Below the pieces are notes generated by a model, which did not search any database, was not told where the DNA came from, and was given only the letters and a program-made list of their open reading frames with translations. This document shows positions 6,870 through 14,554 of a stretch of 64,000 bases of DNA, one piece after another (the first letter of the stretch is position 1; each line of letters starts with the position of its first letter). Source of the stretch: Pseudocitrobacter corydidari (GTDB lineage: Bacteria; Pseudomonadota; Gammaproteobacteria; Enterobacterales; Enterobacteriaceae); NCBI RefSeq assembly GCF_021172065.1, contig NZ_CP087880.1, positions 3,262,583 through 3,326,582 of the forward strand. Reading direction: 5' to 3'. Position numbers and translations under genes: made by a program.

Positions 6870-9578
6870 TTACTGCCAGCCGTACCGACGGCTAAAGAAC
6901 CCTTTCACCATCTGCGTCAGCGTCATATACCCCGCCAGAATCGCAATCAGCCACGGGAAGTAGGAGAGCGGCAGCGCCTGCAGCTGCAAATATCCCGCCA
7001 GCGGCGAGAACGGCAGCGCGATACCGACAACCATCACCACCAGCGTCATGATAATCAGCGGCCAGGCGGCGCGGCTCTGGATGAACGGAATACGGCGCGT
7101 GCGGATCATATGCACAATCAGCGTCTGCGACAGTAACCCCACCACGAACCAGCCGGACTGGAACAGGGTCTGCGCTTCCGGCACGTTGGCGTGGAAGACA
7201 AACCACATCACGCAGAAGGTCAGAATGTCGAAGATGGAGCTGATCGGCCCGAAGAAGATCATAAAACGCCCCAGTTCAGACGGCTGCCAGCGCTGCGGTT
7301 TCTGGATCTGCTCGTCGTCGACGTTATCAAACGGGATCGCCACCTGGGATACATCGTACAGCAGGTTCTGAATCAACAGGTGTAATGGCAACATCGGCAG
7401 GAACGGCAGGAAGGCGCTCGCCACCAGGACGCTGAAGACGTTACCGAAGTTGGAACTTGCCGTCATTTTGATGTATTTCAACATGTTGGCGAACGTACGG
7501 CGGCCTTCGATAACCCCCTCTTCCAGCACCATCAGGCTTTTTTCCAGCAGAATGATATCGGCGGCTTCGCGGGCGATATCCACCGCGCCATCGACAGAAA
7601 TCCCGATATCCGCCGCACGCAATGCAGGCGCATCGTTGATGCCGTCACCCATAAAGCCGACCACATGCCCTTCGCGGCGCAGCAGCGTTACGATGCGCTC
7701 TTTATGCATCGGCGTCAGGCGAGCAAACAGCGTGGTGCGCAGCGCCAGCGCCGCCAGTTCGTCGTCAGTTAATGTCTCAATATCGCTGCCGACCACCACG
7801 TCACCAACGTCCAGCCCCACTTCATGGCACACTTTCGCCGCCACCAGCTCGCTGTCGCCGGTGAGGATTTTCACGGTAATACCGCTCTCTTTCAGCGCTT
7901 TCAGCGCCGGTGCGGTGGTCTCTTTCGGCGGATCGAGGAACGCGATGTAGCCTTCCAGAATCAGGTCGGATTCATCAATACGCTGGTAGTCGCCTTCACG
8001 CGCGGGGAGATACTTGCTCGCCACCGCCACCACGCGCAGCCCCTGACGGTTAAGCGTGTCGGTGACGCGTTTAATGCGGCGGAGCATGGTTTCGTCCAGC
8101 GGGACGATTTCGCCGTTATGGCGCACCTGCGTCGAGACGTTGAGGATCTCTTGTAATGCGCCTTTGCAGATCAGTTTGTGCACGGACGGACGTTCGCTCA
8201 CCACCACCGACATGCGGCGACGCTCGAAATCAAACGGGATCTCATCCACTTTCTGCCACTGCCCGGAAAGCTCGCGCGCGGCGTTTTCATCCACGCCTTC
8301 CAGCACGGCGGTATCCAGCAGATTCTTTAGCCCGGTTTGATAATGGCTGTTGAGCCAGGCGGTATGCAGCACGCGCTCGCTGGCTTTACCAGAGATATCC
8401 GTATGATTTTCCAGCACGATTTTATCCTGCGTCAGGGTGCCGGTTTTATCGGTGCACAGGATATCCATCGCGCCAAAGTTCTGAATGGCGTCGAGATGCT
8501 TAACGATCACTTTCTGTTTAGAGAGTTTCACCGCCCCGCGCGCCAGCGTTGAGGTGACGATCATCGGCAGCATTTCCGGCGTTAAGCCGACGGCAACCGA
8601 CAGCGCAAACAGCGCCGCTTCCCACCAGTCGCCTTTGGTGTAGCCGTTGATCAGCAGCACGATTGGCGTCATCACCAGCATAAAGCGAATCAGCAACATA
8701 CTGACGCGGCTGATACCTTTCTGGAACGCATTCGGCTCACTTTCCTGCTCGCTGACGCGCCCGGCCAGTTGACCAAACCAGGTGTGACCGCCCGTCGCCG
8801 TGACGATAGCCTGCGCCGAGCCGCTCACCACGGTGGTGCCCATAAAGCAGAGGGTATCGCACTCGAGCGGGTTAGCCTGCTGTGGGTCACGGCTGCGCGC
8901 GACTTTTTCAACGGGCAGTGATTCGCCGGTGAGCGATGCCTGAGCGACGAAAAGATCGCGCGCCTGCACGATACGCAGATCGGCGGGGATCATATCGCCT
9001 GCGGACAGCTTAACGATATCGCCGGGTACAAGCTGGTCGAGCGGCACTTCACACCAGCGGCTTTCGCCCTGAATATTCACCACCCGCAGCACGGTGGCGG
9101 TATTGCTCACCATTGCTTTTAACGCGTCGGCGGCTTTCGTGGAACGCGCTTCCTGCACAAAGTTAAGCAGCGTGGAGATCACCACCATCAGCCCAATCAC
9201 GCCAGCGGCGAAGAGATCTTCCGTCGAGTAAGAGACGATGCCGAGCACCGTCAGCAGCAGGTTGAACGGGTTGCGGTAGCAGCTCCACAGGTGAACCCAC
9301 CACGGCGCGGGCTTCTGCGCCGGGATTTGGTTATCGCCGTAACGCTCGCGTTTCGCGTTAACTTCGGCCTCGTTGAGCCCTTCCGGATGCGTACCATAAG
9401 CGTGCCATACGGCCTCTTCGTCCATCATTGCCACATTCAGGCAGTGCTGGCTCAGAGAATCCGGCATTGGAACGCCAGAGAGATTTTTGCCATCCGGCAT
9501 CGGGTCGCGCTGGACTAAACGGCGTGGCAGGTGGCGGCTGAGCTGCGCAAGCAGCTGCCGGGTCATATTTTTCAGCAT
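6870..9578 (-). CDS. mgtA: Magnesium-importing P-type ATPase
   Basis: A P3B-type ATPase of the inner membrane that brings Mg2+ into the cytoplasm at low external Mg2+. The 902-residue form has the actuator motif SLTGESLPVEK, the phosphorylation motif CTDKTGTLT (about residue 380), the nucleotide site KGAL, and GDGINDAPALRAADIGI. Helices include GLTPEMLPMIV and a C-terminal bundle. I chose ATG at 9578, preceded by GGGGGACG and giving an N-terminus like the E. coli protein; an in-frame ATG at 9653 would translate part of the leader. The long 5' leader with mgtL and the PhoP box indicates PhoPQ and Mg2+/proline-level control. Confidence 0.97.
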   Translation of the reverse strand: MLKNMTRQLLAQLSRHLPRRLVQRDPMPDGKNLSGVPMPDSLSQHCLNVAMMDEEAVWHAYGTHPEGLNEAEVNAKRERYGDNQIPAQKPAPWWVHLWSCYRNPFNLLLTVLGIVSYSTEDLFAAGVIGLMVVISTLLNFVQEARSTKAADALKAMVSNTATVLRVVNIQGESRWCEVPLDQLVPGDIVKLSAGDMIPADLRIVQARDLFVAQASLTGESLPVEKVARSRDPQQANPLECDTLCFMGTTVVSGSAQAIVTATGGHTWFGQLAGRVSEQESEPNAFQKGISRVSMLLIRFMLVMTPIVLLINGYTKGDWWEAALFALSVAVGLTPEMLPMIVTSTLARGAVKLSKQKVIVKHLDAIQNFGAMDILCTDKTGTLTQDKIVLENHTDISGKASERVLHTAWLNSHYQTGLKNLLDTAVLEGVDENAARELSGQWQKVDEIPFDFERRRMSVVVSERPSVHKLICKGALQEILNVSTQVRHNGEIVPLDETMLRRIKRVTDTLNRQGLRVVAVASKYLPAREGDYQRIDESDLILEGYIAFLDPPKETTAPALKALKESGITVKILTGDSELVAAKVCHEVGLDVGDVVVGSDIETLTDDELAALALRTTLFARLTPMHKERIVTLLRREGHVVGFMGDGINDAPALRAADIGISVDGAVDIAREAADIILLEKSLMVLEEGVIEGRRTFANMLKYIKMTASSNFGNVFSVLVASAFLPFLPMLPLHLLIQNLLYDVSQVAIPFDNVDDEQIQKPQRWQPSELGRFMIFFGPISSIFDILTFCVMWFVFHANVPEAQTLFQSGWFVVGLLSQTLIVHMIRTRRIPFIQSRAAWPLIIMTLVVMVVGIALPFSPLAGYLQLQALPLSYFPWLIAILAGYMTLTQMVKGFFSRRYGWQ

Positions 9579-9847
9579 AAAACGTCCCCCGCATCCGTAA
9601 AATACGGACGCAGCTCGGCTGACAGGCGCAATAAGTTCTTGCCTGTCAGGCACTTAATTTTTCTACAGGGACATCGGGGATGTCACTGCCTCACGTGTTC
9701 GGTAAGGCAGCGAAAACTGACTTACCGGAAAATTACGCTCCCGTGCGGGAGAGGGGTGGGATCGGGATCCATACGGCCTCCGGTAAGATGAATGATTAAT
9801 AGCGCCGCACATTATACGTATAAAACCATAATGTTTGTGCCAGTTCG
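9579..9847 (-). promoter_or_regulatory. mgtA leader RNA (Mg2+/proline-responsive)
   Basis: About 270 bases separate the predicted transcript start from mgtA, close to the leader length known in E. coli. It contains the mgtL peptide and several strong inverted repeats, for instance GCCTGACAGGC near 9640-9650 pairing with CGCCTGTCAG near 9620. In E. coli and Salmonella, stalled mgtL translation switches the RNA to let polymerase continue into mgtA. Confidence 0.75.
9722..9772 (-). CDS. mgtL: mgtA leader peptide, proline-rich
   Basis: A 16-codon frame reading MDPDPTPLPHGSVIFR with GGAGG upstream. It keeps the alternating proline codons at positions 3, 5, 7 and 9 of E. coli MgtL ([17 protein letters not shown]), where slow proline incorporation at low Mg2+ or low proline lets mgtA be transcribed. 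The residues after the last proline differ, which fits a peptide selected for its codons rather than its product. Too short for normal gene finders. Confidence 0.85.
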   Translation of the reverse strand: MDPDPTPLPHGSVIFR

Positions 9848-9853
9848 GGCGGT

Positions 9854-9888
9854 ATAATACCCCCCGGCAACTAAACCGAACGTAAACC
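9854..9888 (-). promoter_or_regulatory. mgtA promoter with PhoP box
   Basis: On the minus strand the direct repeat GGTTTA-CGTTC-GGTTTA (9888-9872) matches the PhoP box (T/GGTTTA-N5-T/GGTTTA). It is followed after 12 bp by the -10 TATTAT (9859-9854), the spacing found at PhoP-activated promoters. Low Mg2+ sensed by PhoQ should switch mgtA on here. Confidence 0.88.
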
Positions 9889-9893
9889 AGACT

Positions 9894-9922
9894 TTGCTCA
9901 TTGCACATTGTTTGCGTAGGAT
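9894..9922 (+). promoter_or_regulatory. Probable treR promoter
   Basis: TTGCTC (9894-9899), 17-bp spacer, TAGGAT (9917-9922), divergent from the mgtA promoter and about 45 bp upstream of treR. It fits sigma-70 moderately well. Confidence 0.45.
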
Positions 9923-9967
9923 GAAACACTTAGTCTGAAATAACATTTTATTAACATGGAAAACGAG

Positions 9968-10915
9968 ATGCAGAACCGGCTGACCATTAAAGATATTGCA
10001 CGCCTGAGCGGAGTGGGAAAATCGACCGTTTCCCGCGTGCTGAATAATGAAAGCGGCGTCAGCGATCGTACTCGTGAACGTGTTGAAGAAGTGATGAACC
10101 AGCACGGTTTCTCCCCTTCCCGCTCCGCGCGTGCGATGCGCGGGCAGAGCGATAAAGTGGTCGCCATTATCGTCACGCGTCTCGATTCCCTTTCAGAAAA
10201 TCTTGCCGTACAAACCATGCTACCGGTGTTTTACGAACAGGGTTACGACCCCATCATGATGGAAAGCCAGTTCTCGCCGGAGAAAGTGGAAGAACATCTC
10301 GGCATGCTGAAGCGACGTAACATCGACGGCGTGGTGCTGTTTGGTTTTACCGGCGTCAGCGAAACCATGCTGGCTAACTGGCAGTCATCGCTGGTGATGG
10401 TGGCGCGCGATGCCAAAGGTTTCGCCTCGGTTTGTTATGACGATAAAGGCGCCATCAACATCCTGATGCAGCGCCTCTACGACCAGGGGCATCGCCACAT
10501 TAGCTACCTTGGCGTCCCCCACAGCGACGTCACCACCGGCAAGCGTCGCCACGATGCGTATCTCGCCTTCTGCAAAAAACATAAACTTAACCCGGTTGCC
10601 GCGCTGCCCGGCCTCGCCATGAAGCAGGGCTTTGAATATGCCAGCAAAGTGATGACGCCGGACACTACCGCTCTGCTGTGCGCCACCGATACGCTGGCGC
10701 TGGGCGCGAGTAAATATTTCCAGCAGGAACGCATGGATAACGTGCAACTCGCCAGCGTCGGCAACACGCCGCTGATGAAGTTCCTGCACCCGGAAATTAT
10801 CACCGTCGATCCCGGCTATGCCGACGCCGGACGCCAGGCGGCAGAACAGCTGATAGGCCAGGTAACCGGACGCGCCGAACCGCGTCAGATTATTATTCCC
10901 GCCAACCTCATCTAA
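9968..10915 (+). CDS. treR: Trehalose operon repressor (LacI family)
   Basis: Represses treBC; in E. coli trehalose 6-phosphate is the inducer. The 315-residue protein has the LacI-type helix-turn-helix at 1-50 (LTIKDIARLSGVGKSTVSRVLNN), the hinge around 50-60 and a periplasmic-binding-protein-like core (62-315). The ATG at 9968 gives the E. coli N-terminus MQNRLTIKD; an in-frame ATG at 9956 adds MENE and cannot be excluded. It lies directly upstream of its target treB, whose leader carries the operator palindrome. Confidence 0.95.
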   Translation: MQNRLTIKDIARLSGVGKSTVSRVLNNESGVSDRTRERVEEVMNQHGFSPSRSARAMRGQSDKVVAIIVTRLDSLSENLAVQTMLPVFYEQGYDPIMMESQFSPEKVEEHLGMLKRRNIDGVVLFGFTGVSETMLANWQSSLVMVARDAKGFASVCYDDKGAINILMQRLYDQGHRHISYLGVPHSDVTTGKRRHDAYLAFCKKHKLNPVAALPGLAMKQGFEYASKVMTPDTTALLCATDTLALGASKYFQQERMDNVQLASVGNTPLMKFLHPEIITVDPGYADAGRQAAEQLIGQVTGRAEPRQIIIPANLI

Positions 10916-10953
10916 GCCTGAACGCGTAAATTATGTGATCCTCGCTGCGTTTC

Positions 10954-10965
10954 GGGAACGTTCCC
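10954..10965. promoter_or_regulatory. TreR operator
   Basis: Perfect palindrome GGGAACGTTCCC with the central CG typical of LacI-family operators, about 80 bp before treB. A half-match to the CRP site (TGTGA at 10934-10938) lies just upstream, in line with CRP control known for treBC. Confidence 0.75.
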
Positions 10966-11046
10966 ATTTTCCAAAAATCGGTTAACGGATAGGCTACTGC
11001 TCAGGTCATCAACACAATATCTCTCCTCGGCACTGAGGTTTTCATA

Positions 11047-12465
11047 ATGAGTAAAATAAATCAGCAGAACATCGATAAACTTATCGAGCTGGTCGGCGGA
11101 CGCGATAACATCGCCACCGTCAGCCACTGCATTACCCGCTTACGTTTTGTCCTCAACAACCCGGCGAAAGCCGATCCAAAAGCCATCGAAGAACTGCCGA
11201 TGGTAAAAGGCTGCTTCACCAACGCCGGGCAGTTTCAGGTGGTCATTGGCACTGAAGTCGGCGATTACTACCAGGCACTGATCGCCTCAACCGGCCAGGC
11301 GGCGGCAGATAAAGAACAGGCCAAACTGGCGGCGCGCCAGAACATGAAGTGGCATGAACGCATGATCTCGCACTTCGCGGAGATCTTCTTCCCGCTGCTT
11401 CCGGCGCTGATCAGCGGGGGGTTGATCCTCGGTTTCCGCAACGTGATCGGCGACCTGCCGATGAGCAACGGCCAGACGCTGGCGCAAATGTACCCGTCGC
11501 TGCAAAGCATCTACGATTTCTTATGGCTAATTGGCGAAGCCATCTTCTTCTATTTACCGGTGGGTATCTGCTGGTCGGCGGTGCGCAAAATGGGCGGTAC
11601 GCCGATTCTGGGTATCGTGCTTGGCGTTACGCTGGTCTCCCCGCAATTGATGAACGCCTACCTTCTGGGCCAACAGGTGCCGGAGGTGTGGAACTTCGGC
11701 CTGTTTACCATCGCGAAAGTGGGCTATCAGGCGCAGGTGATCCCGGCGCTGCTGGCGGGTCTGGCGCTCGGCTATATTGAAACGCGCATGAAACGCATCG
11801 TACCGGATTACCTCTATCTGGTGATTGTGCCGGTCTGCTCGCTGATTCTGGCGGTCTTCCTTGCTCACGCCTTTATCGGCCCGTTTGGCCGTATGATTGG
11901 TGATGGCGTCGCCTTTGCCGTGCGTCACCTGATGACCGGTAGCTTCGCGCCGGTTGGCGCTGCGCTGTTCGGCTTCCTGTACGCTCCGCTGGTCATTACC
12001 GGCGTTCACCAGACGACACTTGCTATCGACATGCAGATGATTCAAAGCATGGGCGGCACGCCGGTTTGGCCACTGATTGCGCTCTCTAATATTGCGCAGG
12101 CTTCGGCGGTAGTAGGCATCATTATTTGCAGCCGCAAGCAGAACGAGCGTGAAATTTCCGTGCCTGCCGCTATCTCCGCCTTCCTTGGCGTAACCGAACC
12201 GGCCATGTACGGCATCAACCTGAAGTATCGTTTCCCGATGCTGTGCGCGATGGTAGGCTCCGGCCTTGCGGGCCTGCTGTGCGGCCTGAGCGGTGTAATG
12301 GCGAACGGTATTGGCGTCGGCGGTCTGCCGGGTATTCTCTCCATCCAGCCGACCTACTGGCAGGTCTTTAGCCTGGCGATGCTGATTGCCATCGTTATTC
12401 CTATCATCCTCACCTCGGTGGTTTACCAGCGTAAACACCGTCAGGGCACCTTACAGATTGTTTAA
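11047..12465 (+). CDS. treB: Trehalose-specific PTS enzyme IIBC
   Basis: Imports trehalose across the inner membrane and phosphorylates it to trehalose 6-phosphate. The 472-residue protein has an N-terminal EIIB domain with phosphocysteine C28 (SHCITRLRF), a linker around 85-105, and a C-terminal EIIC domain of about ten helices with the motif ITGVHQTT and the segment GVTEPAMYGINLKYRFP. There is no EIIA domain; E. coli uses the glucose EIIA (Crr) for TreB. It is followed by treC in one operon with a hairpin in the 51-bp gap. Confidence 0.97.
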   Translation: MSKINQQNIDKLIELVGGRDNIATVSHCITRLRFVLNNPAKADPKAIEELPMVKGCFTNAGQFQVVIGTEVGDYYQALIASTGQAAADKEQAKLAARQNMKWHERMISHFAEIFFPLLPALISGGLILGFRNVIGDLPMSNGQTLAQMYPSLQSIYDFLWLIGEAIFFYLPVGICWSAVRKMGGTPILGIVLGVTLVSPQLMNAYLLGQQVPEVWNFGLFTIAKVGYQAQVIPALLAGLALGYIETRMKRIVPDYLYLVIVPVCSLILAVFLAHAFIGPFGRMIGDGVAFAVRHLMTGSFAPVGAALFGFLYAPLVITGVHQTTLAIDMQMIQSMGGTPVWPLIALSNIAQASAVVGIIICSRKQNEREISVPAAISAFLGVTEPAMYGINLKYRFPMLCAMVGSGLAGLLCGLSGVMANGIGVGGLPGILSIQPTYWQVFSLAMLIAIVIPIILTSVVYQRKHRQGTLQIV

Positions 12466-12477
12466 TGTTTTCACTTT

Positions 12478-12495
12478 GGGGCGCTCTTGCGCCCC
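12478..12495 (+). repeat. Hairpin in the treB-treC gap
   Basis: GGGGCG / CGCCCC with a 6-base loop, followed only by a mixed TTCGCATTT tail. A weak internal terminator or mRNA-stabilising hairpin that would lower treC relative to treB is plausible. Confidence 0.55.
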
Positions 12496-12516
12496 TTCGC
12501 ATTTCAGGACAGCACT

Positions 12517-14172
12517 ATGAATATTCTTCCCCACTGGTGGCAGAACGGCGTTATTTACCAGATTTATCCAAAGAGTTTTCAGGACACGACCGGCAGCGGC
12601 ACCGGTGATTTGCGCGGCGTAACCTATCGCCTCGACTATCTGAAGACGCTGGGTGTAGACGCCATCTGGCTGACCCCTTTTTATGTCTCGCCGCAGGTTG
12701 ATAACGGCTACGACGTAGCGAATTACACCGCCATCGACCCGGCCTACGGTACGCTGGACGATTTCGATGAACTGGTGGCCGAGGCCAAAGCACGCGGTAT
12801 TCGTATCGTGCTGGATATGGTGCTCAACCACTCCTCCACGCAGCACGCCTGGTTCCGCGAATCGCTGAATAAAGAGAGCCCGTACCGCGAATTTTATATC
12901 TGGCGTGACGGCGAACCGGGCACCCCGCCCAATAACTGGCGCTCGAAATTTGGCGGCAACGCCTGGCAGTGGCACGCCGAGAGCGAACAATATTACCTGC
13001 ACCTGTTTGCGCCAGAGCAGGCGGACCTCAACTGGGAAAACCCGGCGGTGCGCGCCGAACTAAAAAAAGTGTGCGAGTTCTGGGCCGATCGTGGTGTCGA
13101 TGGCCTGCGTCTTGATGTAGTGAACCTGATTTCAAAAGATCAGGCATTCCCTTCCGACCCGGACGGTGACGGACGTCGCTTCTATACCGATGGCCCGCGC
13201 GCTCACGAGTTCTTACAGGAGATGAGCCGCGATGTCTTTACCCCACGCGAGCTGATGACCGTCGGCGAAATGTCGTCAACCTCGCTGGAAAATTGCCAGC
13301 AGTACGCCGCGCTGGATGGTCGCGAACTGTCGATGACCTTTAACTTCCACCACCTGAAGGTGGACTACCCCGGCGGCGAGAAGTGGACGCTGGCAAAGCC
13401 GGACTACGTCGCCCTGAAAGCGCTGTTCAGCCACTGGCAGCAGGGCATGCACAACCGCGCGTGGAATGCGCTGTTCTGGTGTAACCACGATCAGCCGCGC
13501 ATTGTTTCGCGCTTTGGCGATGAAGGCGAGTATCGCCTGCCCGCCGCCAAAATGCTGGCCATGGTGCTGCACGGCATGCAGGGCACGCCTTATGTTTATC
13601 AGGGCGAAGAGATTGGCATGACCAACCCGCATTTCACGCAGATAACCGACTACCGCGACGTCGAGAGCCACAATATGTTCGCCGAGCGGTTAGCGCAGGG
13701 CCAGGACGCGCAAACCTTGCTGGCGATCCTCGCCAGTAAATCACGCGATAACAGCCGCACGCCGATGCAATGGAATGGCGAAGCGCACGGTGGATTCACC
13801 ACCGGCACGCCGTGGATCGCTCTGTGCGACAACTATGAGGCGATCAACGTCGATACAGCGTTGAACGATCCGAATTCGGTGTTCTACACCTATCAGCAGT
13901 TAATTGCGCTACGTAAAACCACGCCGATTCTGACGTGGGGCGATTATCAGGATCTTCTGCCCGATCACCCGTCCCTGTGGTGCTATCGCCGCCAGTGGCA
14001 GGGGCAAACGCTGCTGGTTGTCGCTAACCTCAGCGCGGAACTTCAGCACTGGCAGCCAGACGTCCCTCACGGTGACTGGGCGGCCTTAATCAGTAACTAT
14101 GACGAAGTGGCAAGCGCCCCGTCAGAAATGACGCTACGGCCTTTTGAAGCGGTCTGGTGGATACAAAATTAA
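12517..14172 (+). CDS. treC: Trehalose-6-phosphate hydrolase
   Basis: A cytoplasmic glycoside hydrolase (GH13) that cleaves trehalose 6-phosphate to glucose and glucose 6-phosphate. The 551-residue protein has the (beta/alpha)8 signatures: YQIYPKSFQD near the N-terminus, VLNHSSTQHAWF, the nucleophile region DGLRLDVVNL (about 200), the acid/base GEMSSTS (about 255) and NHDQPRIVSRFGDEG (about 325). The start at 12517 gives the E. coli-like N-terminus MNILPHWWQNGVIYQ; a frame from 12487 would begin inside the hairpin. Last gene of the trehalose operon. Confidence 0.97.
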   Translation: MNILPHWWQNGVIYQIYPKSFQDTTGSGTGDLRGVTYRLDYLKTLGVDAIWLTPFYVSPQVDNGYDVANYTAIDPAYGTLDDFDELVAEAKARGIRIVLDMVLNHSSTQHAWFRESLNKESPYREFYIWRDGEPGTPPNNWRSKFGGNAWQWHAESEQYYLHLFAPEQADLNWENPAVRAELKKVCEFWADRGVDGLRLDVVNLISKDQAFPSDPDGDGRRFYTDGPRAHEFLQEMSRDVFTPRELMTVGEMSSTSLENCQQYAALDGRELSMTFNFHHLKVDYPGGEKWTLAKPDYVALKALFSHWQQGMHNRAWNALFWCNHDQPRIVSRFGDEGEYRLPAAKMLAMVLHGMQGTPYVYQGEEIGMTNPHFTQITDYRDVESHNMFAERLAQGQDAQTLLAILASKSRDNSRTPMQWNGEAHGGFTTGTPWIALCDNYEAINVDTALNDPNSVFYTYQQLIALRKTTPILTWGDYQDLLPDHPSLWCYRRQWQGQTLLVVANLSAELQHWQPDVPHGDWAALISNYDEVASAPSEMTLRPFEAVWWIQN

Positions 14173-14180
14173 CTCGCCTG

Positions 14181-14206
14181 TCCGGCGGCACAACGCCGCC
14201 GGATTT
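14181..14206 (+). terminator. Probable treBC terminator
   Basis: Nine-base stem TCCGGCGGC / GCCGCCGGA with a 5-base loop, 9 bases after the treC stop, followed by a short TTT. GC-rich and well placed, but the T-tract is short. Confidence 0.6.
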
Positions 14207-14338
14207 CAACTAATCCTGCTGTTTTTGTTGAAATTTTAAGCACCAGGAAATGCTTAGATATTTACATTACGTCTAGCGCCCGCCATCTGTACGCTTCGAT
14301 TTTTACTTTGTCCTACATCAATAAAATCGCAAACTTGT

Positions 14339-14352
14339 TTGATGCAAATCAC
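14339..14352. promoter_or_regulatory. FNR-type site upstream of nrdD
   Basis: TTGAT-GCAA-ATCAC differs from the FNR consensus (TTGAT-N4-ATCAA) at one base. About 200 bp before nrdD, in keeping with anaerobic activation known for nrdDG. Confidence 0.7.
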
Positions 14353-14395
14353 TATATATAGACCTTAGAATGCTCGCCGACCCAACATATTGGGT
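14349..14395. promoter_or_regulatory. Paired NrdR boxes upstream of nrdD
   Basis: Two 16-bp sites, 14349-14364 (TCACTATATATAGACC, 12 of 16 matches to the NrdR box ACACWATATMTWGTGT) and 14380-14395 (ACCCAACATATTGGGT, 13 of 16). They start 31 bp apart, three helical turns, as for known NrdR pairs. The first overlaps the FNR site by four bases. The remaining 14396-14554 leader has no other clear signal. Confidence 0.7.
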
Positions 14396-14554
14396 TTATC
14401 GTCTACAATATCACCATACCCTTCCGATGAAGAAAGGGGGTGATATGTGGATAAATTTGGCTGGAGAAGCGCTAACACGCGGGCAGGCTTTGTAAATCTC
14501 GCCCCCGCCCCGACTTCAGTTCTGTGGATAACCTGTTTTTATAATGGAGTGATC

